DNA of 64,000 bases from Enoplolaimus lenunculus (taxonomy: Eukaryota; Nematoda; Enoplea; Enoplida; Thoracostomopsidae). How positions within the stretch are numbered: position 1 is the stretch's first letter; every line of letters begins with the position of its first letter. The notes beneath the pieces were generated by a model. That model was not told the origin of the DNA. It made no database searches and worked only from the letters and a program-made list of their open reading frames with translations. Made by a program: the position numbers and the translations under genes. Shown here piece by piece: positions 35,001 through 46,500 of the stretch. The stretch lies in NCBI GenBank assembly GCA_030248215.1, contig JASANG010003769.1, forward strand, positions 62,001 to 126,000, read 5' to 3'.

Positions 35001-38000
35001 ATTAGAGTCCATAAGGTCAATTATCCCAAATTGTAGCGCGTAAATGACTAGAGGACCAAATAAACTTAAGTTTGAAACTATAAAGCGTACTTAAGTTTTG
35101 AAAGTAAATAACATTCTAAAGTATAACCTTTGCATGATCGCTCAAGCTTTTGATGCAAAGTGAAAAACATTTAATTCAACGGATAGTTGCAATACCGGAT
35201 ATATAGGTATCACTAAGGCAGGGTAGCGGAGGGCTGGTTGCAAATATATAATAGTCCGTAAAACCGAATAACAAGAGGGCACCCTCTGGAGAGGCCAAAT
35301 AAATATCAGTTCCCCCTCTTATTCGGGTCACTACAGTATCAACTGGAAAACAATTTTTCATCAAAGTGTGTGCTGAATTATGTTTGCTCAGGGTTATCAT
35401 GAGCTTTCCGCTAGTATATTGCATGTTGCAAGATATACCACCAGTCGTAGTGGGACTACATTTATTGAGCGAAGCTCGAACACACGTAAGGAATTAAGGT
35501 AATATGCAAATTAGTTATTAGCTAACTATTCACTTATCGGTTTTGGAGGTTTGTAAGCAATTTCCTCGGATTCCTCGCACCCGAAAAACCTTCAGCCACC
35601 CTAATAATTATTGGAATATTTTAAAAAGTCCTAATTTTGTCTTGTCAATTAAGCAAATATGTAAATTAGCTATTAGCAAACTATTCGATAATTGGTTTTG
35701 AAGGTTTGTAAACAATTTATTCAGGTTCCTCGCACCCGAAAACCCATTATTGCTGAAATTATATTGCTTGTAACTCTAATACTTAGTGAAACATTGTAAA
35801 AACACCTAGTTTTGTCTTGTCAATTAAGCTAATATGCAAATTATCTATTAGCTAACTGCTCAATAATCGGTTTTAGAGGTTTGTAAACAGTCTATGCAGA
35901 TTCCTCGTACCCAAAAACTCTTTAATGCTGGAATTAGATTGTTTGTAACTGTAATTATTAAGTGAAATAATGTAGAATGTCCTAATTTAGGCTTAATTAA
36001 TTATGCAAATTAGCCTGTAGCTAATAAACAACTGAACATTTTAAAACCCCAACGCGAGGTTAACATCCCAAGATAATTGGCTTTCAAACAAAAAAGTTTC
36101 TCAAAACCGGTTCAGTCGTTCCTGAGATTCTTTTCGGACGGTTCCATCCTGTTATATACGTATATCTACATGTAAAACAAAACGCCGGTGTATATATACT
36201 AACATGTTTAGGTACTGCAATAGTCGAATAATGAAGTTCAATGCGAATGGTGAATTCATTACGTCTTGGGGAACTCATAACAGTAAGCATACTTGAAGCA
36301 AATTTTCAAGTTTTATTATTTCTCAAACACCACAAAATGGACCGCATTGCTACGATCTGCTTGCCCAACAGTTAATTAACCCTTCTCACATGAATATTTT
36401 CTATTTCCCCTGAGACCTACTTTTATGCCGGGATTCGATCTCCGGTAACTGGAGTGGGAGGCGTTTACCATCACCACTCAGCTATAGGAGCTTGACGTTC
36501 GAGCCCGATGGGGCTCTCACGTCTTGTGGTGATTTAGTACTATGTATACGTGTTGCAATTGTTAAACACGGTGCGATATACATTATTTAACGTATATACA
36601 CTGTGCTTAGTTGCCTATAGGCAACTCAATGTGAGAAGGGGTTAATATACAACTTTGCTTTTGATTCAAGCTTCGTTTTTACCTAATACACCGGGGATTG
36701 ATTCGGTTTATTATATACTGTCGTCATACCTTTCTAAACTCGAGAAATATGCCAATCTTTATTTTTGGAACAAAGTATACTTTCTTCGGTTATAATTGTA
36801 AACCTTTGCCAATTCCGGTATATAATCTGTCTCTTAGTTTAACTGCGCTGTTGGTTCATTTTAAAAGTTATATTTTTGGCTGTTCCCGTAACAAAGTTTG
36901 TATTTAATATAAAAATAGCGGATACAAAGACAACACAGCCAAACGGGCATTTCGCTATTCCACATAGCATTACTCTGATCGAAGATTGGGATTTGATTTG
37001 CGTTGCGGATCGCGAGAATCGACGAATTCAATGCTTTTCTGCTGGAATCGATGGCGGAATTCCGGCCGGAACTTTTATCAAAAAGGCAGAAGACGTTGGC
37101 CGTGTGTACGCAATCGATAGCGGAAGTAAGAGGTTCAAAAAAAGCATTCTTGGTGTAACTAGAAGTCTGCCTACAGTTCCGGTAGAAATTTGACCTTTCG
37201 ATTTCCGGCTTCGGTAAAGTTTTGACGGAGGTCCGTGGCACGTTTGTTTTCTAAAGTTTTACTGTTTTTAGAAACTTGTGTACAAACTTTGACGAATTCC
37301 GGTTCCGCTAGATTTAACATCCGATTGCATGCTATATATAATACTTCTTACATGCTTACTGTTCGTTTCTAAAGATACTCTACGTGACTAAATATTGTGC
37401 AATTCTTTGGTTCGATTTAGTTTTTTGGACATTTACAAATCATCTTTCAAAGCGGTTGCTCTCTGTACGCGATATGAACAGAAAGAAAATCGTCATAATA
37501 TTAAAGTATCGAAAGGTTTTAACTTTCAACAACATCCTGAGTAACATGAATCCTAATCAAAGTAAAAAAAATTCGTAACACAAAATATTATTTTACAGCA
37601 TATTTAATTATGATTGTTTCAGATCACTACTTGGTCGGCGTAACTAATCGAGGTCTCACAGGTGAATCTCCACGATTGTTCATGGTCGACATGGAAACAG
37701 GCGAATCTGAAGTGGCTGATGCTGTAAGTATTCAACGATTTAAATTGTTTCAAATTTATTTCACTTTGTTTTTTTGCGACAAGCGGTTATCTCAAGGCGT
37801 TTCCCGTATGCTTTAGCTGGCTTCTCTATTTTGGGCAGCTTTTAAACATCTGTAAGCCGGCTCCCGTATCGATTTCGGCTATATCCGATTTAAGGCTATA
37901 AAATTTAAAAATTGCTGTCATTTTTACAGAATCATTGAGTGCCATACCGAGCTCATGTTTACTGCAAGTGATGTGTAAAAACAGTTGTTTTTGCGTGTTC

Positions 38001-38385
38001 GCGTTTGCGTTGGATTTGTGTGCAATTTTACCATAAAAACTATAGCAACGTATTTGGTGACACTTGATAGTATAGGTTACGTATCCAATCAGGTTATAGA
38101 AAAACTTTCAATTCAAAATTAATGCTCAAAATATTACTGTAAAATTTACCAATAAACATAACCTCAATACTTAGAAGTTCACAATATTTGACAAAATATG
38201 CGCACCAATAAATGTAAGTGTAAACGAAAATTGGATCAATTTGCCAAATTTTACGATTACAATATTGCTTAAAGGATCTCAAAAATCCACATGATGTGGT
38301 TGCTGATCTCGATGAAGATGGACGTGTGAGCGCCATTTACGTCGCTGAAATTGGGCCGAATCAAATTCGCAAAATTGAACTTTAA
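32021..38385 (+). CDS. PAL: peptidyl-alpha-hydroxyglycine alpha-amidating lyase (PAL), 9 exons
   Basis: Exons: 32021-32131, 32553-32674, 33247-33363, 33775-33847, 34383-34525, 36212-36282, 36919-37125, 37623-37723, 38275-38385; phases agree and give 351 residues. PAL cleaves peptidyl-alpha-hydroxyglycine to the amidated peptide plus glyoxylate in the secretory pathway. Six-bladed propeller landmarks are present in order: GQVAGIDLD and RVWDG, FYMPHGLTLD, VTDVAMHQV, FCQPTDVAVS, YCNSRI, FAIPHSITL, CVADRENRRIQCF and NPHDVV. The three Pro-His motifs correspond to the zinc-binding histidines of the family, and paired cysteines are kept. The N-terminus from the ATG at 32021 is hydrophobic (YAVYFAQLIAVVLSG), like a signal peptide. 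An acceptor at 32062 would instead join an upstream exon. No hydroxylase (PHM) domain lies upstream, so it is single-function. The acceptor of the last exon (TTAAAG) is unusual. Confidence 0.92.
32925..33120. repeat. GAGTTGATT-type short repeats in PAL intron 2
   Basis: Repeated words such as AACTCATTCTGAATTATTTAATCAC and AACTCAGAAATAAC occur. A similar cluster (AATTAACTCAGAAACAATTAAC-type) lies in intron 4 at about 34065-34200. Probably two decayed copies of one element. Confidence 0.4.
34886..35336. mobile_element. Tc1/mariner-like MITE in PAL intron 5
   Basis: The 451-bp element has inverted ends CTGTAGTGACCCGAATAA on the left and its complement on the right, flanked by TA (34884-34885 and 35337-35338). 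A TA duplication is the Tc1/mariner signature. No transposase frame is present. Fragments occur at about 1110-1350 and 39194-39590. Confidence 0.7.
35440..36160. repeat. interspersed repeat starting ACCAGTCGTAGTG, PAL intron 5
   Basis: It starts ACCAGTCGTAGTGGGACTAC, then runs through three to four diverged internal units of about 150-180 bp, each with ATATGCAAATTAGCTATTAG, a CGGTTTTGGAGGTTTGTAA word and GATTCCTCGCACCC. It ends near CGGTTCAGTCGTTCCTGAG. Other copies: 49493-50035, 55410-55810 and 63731 to the window end. The family is unknown to me. Confidence 0.6.
36420..36550 (-). repeat. tRNA-derived SINE-like sequence, PAL intron 6
   Basis: On the minus strand, GATCGAATCCCGGC (a Pol III B-box-like word) follows CTGAGTGGTGATGG, an A-box-like stretch, in a layout like a Ser/Leu-type tRNA. 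The adjacent GGGGCTCTCACGTC recurs at about 16945-16960. The cloverleaf is not complete. Confidence 0.4.
37150..37340. repeat. decayed CCGG repeat in PAL intron 7
   Basis: CAGTTCCGGTAGAAATTTGACC, GATTTCCGGCTTCGG and GAATTCCGGTTCCGC resemble the CAGGGTG family. No clear ends. Confidence 0.4.
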
Positions 38386-39193
38386 CTCAAAACATAATCA
38401 AATACAGTGTTAAAGAGATAAAATCAAAATTGGTATGGCTCACAAACACTTTACCAGCTGTTTTGATCATTTTTTGACTTTGGTGATAATAAAATTAATA
38501 GATTAAATGTCCATATACACTTGTGAAACACAAATGGATGCCAGATTTTTACCAGGTTAACGAACATTTAGCGGAAACAAATGTAAATATATACGAAAAA
38601 ACATTAAACAACATTTCATTCTAGTGCCAGTAAGACTGTGACGTAGGCAAATTTTAATAGTTTTTACAAACTTACTGAAGAAAATATAATTCCTACAAAT
38701 TTTTCAGTTTCCCATTGATTATGTATGTCCAACCATCTCAGTTACTTTAAATTATTCTTTCAGGAGTTATGTTTTACAGGTTTGAAAAGTTTGTGTCATT
38801 TTCTGTCATGTTTCAAGTTTCTGTTACAAAACATTTTTGCCGGCTTAAGACGGGATAAAAACGTTTTGTTGAGTAAATGCGGTCAGCGATTAACTTGTTT
38901 CCAATTCTGAGAAAGGTAGATTGAATAAAGCCGACAGTGGTACAGTTCGCACGTGCACTAGGATTCAAACATGTTGAATTACTCGTATATTTACGATTGG
39001 AACTTTGCAATACGGAGCGCATACAGTGACAGTTTGCGTCTAAAGAAGAGTACAATTAAAAAAACCAATATTTTTGGAACTAAAGTGTACATAAATGTTG
39101 GTCAGAGTAATATTCTAAACTTTGTTGAAACAGTAGCAGAAATACCTAAACATGCGAAGATGATTTACTTTCAAAGCATTTCTGGTCCATGTA
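38386..39193. other. 3' flank of PAL
   Basis: It contains the PAL 3' UTR. The short ORFs at 38725 and 38971 have no recognisable features. Confidence 0.3.
38488..38493 (+). terminator. poly(A) signal of PAL
   Basis: AATAAA about 105 bp after the PAL stop codon. Confidence 0.6.
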
Positions 39194-39590
39194 CAGTAGC
39201 GGCCCGAATAAGAGGGTGGTAATAGGAGAGAAGGGTCCCCATTTTGAGCCCCAATCAATAAGAGTCCCTATCCCTAATAAGAGCCGTCCGTAAGCTGATA
39301 GAGTCCCTGAACCGTAATTAGAGTCAACTAATTTCAATTATCCCAAATTGTAGCGCATAAATCAGTCCAGGCCGAAATAATTTGAGTTCGAAACTTTAAA
39401 GCGTACTTAAATTTTGAAAGTACAACTCTAAGTATATATAACCAAGCATTATCGCTCAAGCTATTGATACAAGACAACCAAACGTTTAATTCAACGAACA
39501 GTTGCAGTACCAAATGTCAATTATCCCTTATTGTAGCGCAAGAGGTCAAATAAATGTCAATACAGGAATAGCCAAATATAAAAAATATCC
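39194..39590. mobile_element. truncated Tc1/mariner-like MITE
   Basis: It starts TACAGTAGCGGCCCGAATAAGAGGG and follows the interior of the element at 34886-35336, including TAAGAGTCCCTATCCCTAA and AAAGCGTACTTAAATTTTG. The right inverted end is missing. Confidence 0.55.
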
Positions 39591-40204
39591 GACGCCCATC
39601 ACCAGTGTATATACACATACGAAACTTTGCTTTTTACCATGTTAAGAGGCACTGCTTAACTGCCCCCTTTAATCTGCCACTAATGATCGGTTATGTTAAT
39701 AAAACTTTTTCACCAGAAAGTCTGGTCTGCTTCTGAACATGCAAAAGAATTTCAGTTGATATTGCATATATAAGCAAAAAGAATAACATTAAAACGAGCA
39801 GTATAATGCACAGAACAAGTGATGGGCATCGGCTATTTCTTCATATCCGGATATCCGGCAATTCTTGCCGGATATTGATCCGGATATCCAAAATTAAATT
39901 TTGTATTCCGGATATCCAGAACTCGATTTTGTTTTTTGGGTTTCGAACTTCAATTTTCGCTTCTCAAGCACTTGTTTTAACTTGTTGCTTTAAGACCCAC
40001 AATTTGATTGCTATGAGCGTAAAACATACAATTCCATAAATAATTATTTTGTTATGCAACTACTTCAATAGTGCTGGTTAATCGGTTTAGAAGATTGCTA
40101 CTGACTAATAAACAGTTGCGTTGGCCGCACCTGACATTGAGTTGAATTAGTTTGTGTCCGTCTGATTTAAACCATTGCAACAGAGATTCTATCGAATGTC
40201 ACCC

Positions 40205-41092
40205 TTCCCTCGAACTATATATACATGAGTCATTTTTACGTTCCAAGAAAAAAGAATTACATATCGCAAAAACATCAGTTCATGTTACTTTTAGTGGTGC
40301 CCTGCTTTTACCGGAGGATCCAGAACTTTCTGACGTGGGAAGCTCGTAAATGTTTACACACAATTTTTCGTCAAAATTTTTTTCTGAGGGGTAAAGATGT
40401 AAGTTAGGGACCTAATAATTTTTTGCAAAATAACTTTCTGAGGGAGGACAATTGCAAGGTAGAGACCATGTCTTTTATCACAAAAAATTCTAAAGGGAAA
40501 AATTGTAGGGACGATACCAGTTTTGTATAAAACAATTTCTTACGGGTGTGTACGCACGCCCGCCAACCTTTGGATCCGCTATTGCCCGTCTTCTCACCAG
40601 ACCGAAATATCCAAGGCTTAAATTTTGACTATTTTTTGCTTGTGCTTAGGCTAAGCTTTGTTTTAGACTTGTGCTTATTACGATGAGGAGGCTTAAACTT
40701 TTAGGAATATGTTTTGGTTGTTACATTGTTAAAGTAAGATTGGTCCAAATCTTCAGGTCTCGCTCTAGTCTTAATACATCGGAACATAATGCGAATTTGG
40801 CTCATAATAACCAACTCTGATAATTTCCTTTTCTTTTTTTATTACAAAAAATTTTCTAAGGGGAAAAAAATTGGAACGTTACCCTTTTAGCATAAAAAAA
40901 TTTTCTGACAAGGGCATACTTTTGCCCGCCAACCGTTGGATCCGCTATTGCCGGCCTTCTCACTAGACCGAGATAGACAACGCTCAAACTTGAGACTATT
41001 TTTTGCTTGGGCTTAATAAGCTAAGGTTTGTTTTAGACTTGTGTTTATTACGCTGAGGAGGCTTACACTTAGGAATATGTTTTGCTTGTTAC
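40205..41092. repeat. copy of the 25.1 kb unclassified repeat, with internal duplication
   Basis: It carries the same ordered blocks as 25131-25830. The block with AATTTTCTGA(C/G), GGATCCGCTATTGCC, GACTATTTTTTGCTTG and AGGAATATGTTTTG occurs twice (about 40350-40730 and 40835-41085). Confidence 0.55.
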
Positions 41093-41309
41093 CAGGGTGC
41101 AACCGGAATTCCGGTTCCGGTAGGGAATCCGGTATTTTTCACTATCCGGTTCCGGTAATAGACCCGGTATTTTTTCACCGGAATTTCCTGGTGTCGAAAA
41201 TTTATCTCTAAAATTCAACAAAATTGGCATATCATTCTAACTTATTTTTGAAAATTGTCTGAGTCTGTATTGCCAAAATTTTCAATTTGTGCCATACTCA
41301 TGTTTCCAC
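41093..41309. mobile_element. left part of CAGGGTG-family hAT-like MITE
   Basis: It starts CAGGGTGCAACCGGAATTCC and shares the centre (TGTATTGCCAAAATTTTCAA) with copies at 2839 and 54540. It stops where another element begins at 41310. Confidence 0.55.
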
Positions 41310-41649
41310 CAGGGTGTAAAACAGATAGTAAAAATAACGGAAACGGATAATGATCGAAATAATGGAAACGGAGAATGGATACAAAAGATAAGTTTCAATT
41401 TTTTTTATTTTTCTGACAACACAATTGAGGCGTGAATTAATTCAGCGGTCTTTCAAAGATTTGAACGAAAAAATGGCGGATGCATTGAAATTTTTAAGAT
41501 TTTGGATGAATTTCGTAATTCTTATTTTGTTTCAAACAATGTAACCAAAATGCGAGATATATACGTGATTTATAATTAATTTTCGTTATTTCTACAACAG
41601 ATACGGACACCGATTTTTACCGTAAACGGATATTTTTGGTTACACCCTG
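41310..41649. mobile_element. hAT-like MITE with CAGGGTGTAA ends
   Basis: The ends CAGGGTGTAAAAC and GGTTACACCCTG are inverted. Flanking 8-mers GTTTCCAC and ATTTCAAC agree at six positions, a weak target duplication. A related right end (GGTACACCCTG) lies at about 2063-2073. It abuts or interrupts the element at 41093. Confidence 0.45.
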
Positions 41650-43538
41650 ATTTCAACTGAGATTTGAATACAGAAGTTCTTTTCGTCAACTCCAGCTACT
41701 TTATTGGCGAAACGATGTAACTTATTCCAAAAAATTTACACAATATTATTCCGGATATCCGGATACACGTTTCTTTTAGGATACATATCCGGATTTCCGG
41801 TACCCATCTGTAATTCCGATAAATATCAAGCTAAAGTTTTTTTAATTTTGGCATGTTTTAGGAAATCAAAACTTTAAAATCATTGAATTATGCAGGAATG
41901 TTGTTCAATATTTTAACGCAGGTTTGAATACAGAATTTCTTTTCGTCAGCTCTAGCAACTTTAATGGTTAAACAATGCAATTATTCAAAAAAATATTTAC
42001 ATCAACTCGTAAAATGTAAAACAATCGCACGTTTACTATCAACGGAATACAAAGTTAAAACTACATAATATATTAAAAAATATGAGTATCTTCTACATAT
42101 CAGAATACGGTTAATTTAAAAATTTACAGCAAAAATATTCATTTAGAAAACACCAAGGTGCAACAGATTCCGATATTTTTATGCTCAAAATTAGTTAAAA
42201 ATCAGGCACATATGTCTCCATTTTTCAATACAGATACGCTACAAGTCTCCGATATGAAATAAAAATTAAATTGACGCAAAATAAAAAACTCGGTGCATCC
42301 ACATTTCTTTAAAATTTTGGAAAGCCCGGTGAATATTGGCATCTTCAACCGTGTTGGCAGAACAGTAAAACATCTTTGAAACTTTCTTCGTTCGTCATTT
42401 CCGTTAGTTTGACAATTGACAAACTATCTGTTTCCACCAGTTTTCTTATAAACACAGACCAGGCAAAACTATACCTAAGAGTCGTATTAATATTATGTTT
42501 GATAAAACAAAGTAAATAAATTAAAATTGCAATTTATCACTTGTAAAACATTAACACATCACAAAGCATTCCGTATTTAAGCTCCTTTCTCTAGCCAAGT
42601 GGAACTGAATCCAGATCTACTTCAATTCCAGTTTTGATGACATCGAGGACGGCTCGGCACCGCACAGTACAGAATCCTTGGCTTTAATACGACATGAAAA
42701 GTGGTCGAACAACAAAGGTGTATAGGGTTAAAAGTAAGAGCACATATATATCAATTAACCAGAGACAAAGATAGGCTAAAACGCTGTGCTAATTTAGACA
42801 CTTACAGTATTAGTGCAAAGCTCTGATTTCAGATAAAAGATACACCAGAGACACCGGTAATAAATAACACGCGGGTTTTGGGAATGTAGAACAAGAGAAC
42901 AAGTCAAACGTCAGTTTTCTTTTGAAAAGCTAATCAAGCAGAAAAATGCAGCAAACAAAAGGTGAATTTATAGTACGTTGCACACCTGTGTGCATTCGTT
43001 CTTTATTCACTTGCACAGCAATATTGCGATCCTCTGGTGCACGCACTCAAATCACTTCGTACGGGTCGCATCGCAAGTTTTGATACAAAAACGGTTGAAT
43101 AACGCATAAACTGTTTTATCAAGAACCTCAGATAATGGTACATCGTACACAGACAAGACGTAAAATCATACCAATATGAAGTATTGCGGTGGTATAAACA
43201 TAACGAGGGTCGACTTTCGAAGTGGTTGCATCATAAACAATACACTGATAAAGTAGCATGAAACAAGTAATATTAAATGTAATCATGACCAAACAATTAT
43301 TGCGGGTGACGCGATACAGCATTACTTCCCAATTAAAATCATGCTGCCAATAATTGTTTATGTTTTCACGAGTAACTTAAGTTTCATTATAATAGCAAGT
43401 AGTTTTAAACATGGATAAAACGTTTTTAATCATTAAAAAACTTAGCCACGATGCAGATGGCAAACAGGGCACAACACTCGTTAAAGCTACCAAGAGTAAA
43501 ACTACATAGATTTTACAAACTATTACAGAACGTATATT
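41650..43538. other. intergenic, repeat fragments, 3' flank of alanine aminotransferase
   Basis: Words shared with 26.2 kb and 47.5 kb (GAATACAGAA..TTTTCGTCA, GGCATGTTTTA) mark a repeat to about 42060. From there to 43538 I see no repeat partner or exon; the alanine aminotransferase 3' UTR must lie at the right. Confidence 0.35.
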
Positions 43539-46500
43539 TCATTTGTAGCTTTGCAAGAATTTCGTATGAAAGTCTTTAAAACGTTTCATCATTTCAGCCA
43601 TAAGCGGTGGCTGTGGCAAAATTGTTGTTCTAAAAGTAAAATAATTACACACAGTGCACGCAGTGATAGCATGTTTTGCATTTGAAACGAATAAAAAGTG
43701 TTGTCAAAAATTTTCAAATATTTTCATTCGATGGCGGCTTTGGTTAAGGGTTTTAAATAATCACACAGACGCCTAAACCTAAACCAAAGCCTATTTTACT
43801 AATCTGGCTTCTCCGCAGCGGGGGGGCCAGCACTTTTCGAAATTTTCATTTTCCCCCCGGCGAAAATTATGCCGCCCTCAGGAAAGGCCCCCCGGCGAAT
43901 TTTCGGCCGCCCCCCAGCAAATTTTTTGCTGGGGGGCCCCCAGGACTTTTCTAGGTCAAAAATTTTCAATGTTAAAACGTAAAGACCTGGACTTCTTTTG
44001 AGGCGGACATTCGGCAAAATATGATTTTATATTACGCTGAGTACTCATAATTTTTAATAGTGTTACAAATACCCGTAGTAACTAATACAATTCAAAAATG
44101 AACTGAAAAAGCACAATTATATAAAGACCGTTTCAGGGCATACAGCATTCGAAAGTACCTTGCAGCAGCAAGTTCAACCCGCCTGAGCCTTATGATAAAT
44201 TGAAGCTGTGACTAATATACAAAATATATATTAATCACAGTTTCAATTATAGATTATCTATATATAATTGTGCTTCTTTCAACTTCTGGTTAAGCTGTCA
44301 GCATATACGTAATATTAGTTAAAATTATTGTTATTAGCGTTTGCGAGAAATTTTTGTCATGTTGAGCGATGAGTAATCTTACGTTGAGCTGGAAACACGG
44401 TCTAGAATGAAAAAAATGGTCCAAAAAGTCGGTTTGCAAAATTTTAAGCCTGTCCCCCAGGACCCCCCAGATCATCTGGGGGCCCCCAGAAAAACTGCCC
44501 CCCAGCAAAATCAGCTGCCCCCCAGGAAACGCCCCCCGGCGGAAATTTTCAAGCTGTGGAGAAGCCAGCTAATTATCGTCATTATGTATGGAGGGGCAAG
44601 TAAACAAGTACCGTCATCACAAAATTAAGCGAAGTGAACTCACAAACTCTTTGTCCATAATCGGGCCATAAAGTTGGGATTATACATTTGTGTGCTCTCA
44701 AAAATCTAAAAAACGTCACATAAATATACCAAAAAGTTTACCTCACCTGAAATGATAGGTGCCTTCTCGTTGTCCAAAACCGCTGCCAGGCACAAAACAT
44801 ACACCTGCATTTTCGAGCAGTTCCATGCAGTACAAAAAATCTGGTTGCTGGTTTTGCGACTACAAAAACGTTTTGTTAGTAAATAACAGATGCAAAACGT
44901 ACGACAAACACACGAAGTAACTGATTAAACTATTCCGCAGGGCGGTTTGCCAGAATCAATGGTGATATAGATGAACTTTACAATCACCTTTAGTATAAAA
45001 ATTAGAATTATTCAAGTCACGAATTTTTTTACCTCTTGAATAGTGCCACCCGACGGATATTATTTACCAGATTCCGGAAACGCATATGATTTTTTTATCG
45101 AAACCGGACATAGTATCGAAATTTGTGCACTGTCTGAAATGTTTGAGTCGCGCAAAAGTATATGTTTATCGAATTAGAATTACATGTTAGCTCGAGTTTC
45201 TCATTTTTACTTCTGTGAATCAAAACTTGAATTTTGCGGCTGGTTCAGAAATGTGACCACAGCAAGATGTATACACACCACCCGGTGGGTTTATAACAGA
45301 TACCAGAATCGAAAACGGGCATTGGTTTTTTTTCGCACTGTAAACCGAATCCATATATCCCATCGCACCCTGCTGAATAATATGTAAGATGTATCCTTTA
45401 CATACAAGTATGAAACAATAGAAATTCCACTGAAGAATTGAGGTACAGCTCTTATGCTGTATTTTTTACATAGATCGATCTAAAAGTTTTTATTTGCCGC
45501 GATTTTTGCTATTAGAAATAAATCTTAAAACATTCGTCAACAAAATTAATTCGAAAAAAATCCGAAATATAGGTTCAAATGCAAGCTAAAATCAATGCTT
45601 CGGAAGAGCAATAGCGTCTAAAATACGTCCAATACATACACAGTATAAGACAAACCTTTGCTTTGGCTACAAATTTTTCCGGAAATGTCAGACGTGGAAA
45701 TGCATACATTGCACCTTGAACAACATTGCAGTGAATACCCTCGATTGCGTTAAACGTATCTTCTACCAGTTTTGCTCGAGTTGCTAAAGAATTCAGCCGT
45801 TCTTTCTTTTCCTGTAAAGTTCGTTGTTTAACATTATGATATTTGATACAGGTGCAGACGACAATTACTACGCATCACACAAGGCAATAATTATGATAGA
45901 ACCTATCGATTTCGAATATAAAAATCTTAAAATCACATAGTTAATACTACTAATTCACGTTAATAATCGACTATCGATCTCTAAACTAACCTCCTCAAAT
46001 TTGACAAAAGACGCGTCTCCTGATTTAGGTCTGTTAACCATACAATCAACGACAGTCTAAAATCGAAAATTTTCGTAGTCAGAATTACATGTTGTGCTGC
46101 GCAAAATCTTCGTGCGTTTTAGTTAAAACTGAAGAATCATTGCTGCCATGGTACATGTTACAAAAGCAATAACCAACAATATAGTTACATATTATGCAGA
46201 ATATAGAAATGCGCTCACCAGTTAACTTTGTAGAACAACAGCCGTAAGCGTCACTGATAACCTTAGCACCCAGTACCATTTCGTTATATACACGTGCAGC
46301 AGTAATTCGGAACAACCACTGAAAAGCTACTTGGTATATGTAAGCATTCGTAGAATCTGAATTTGTCAGAGCTTACAAAAAATTACGAAAAACAGCACTA
46401 ACAGATCAACTTGTATGTTTTACCTGCCCAAGTGTAGTTGGACACAATTGCGCGCTAATCATTTTTCTGTAGTGTGTCGTAACTTCTGGATCCATATTAA

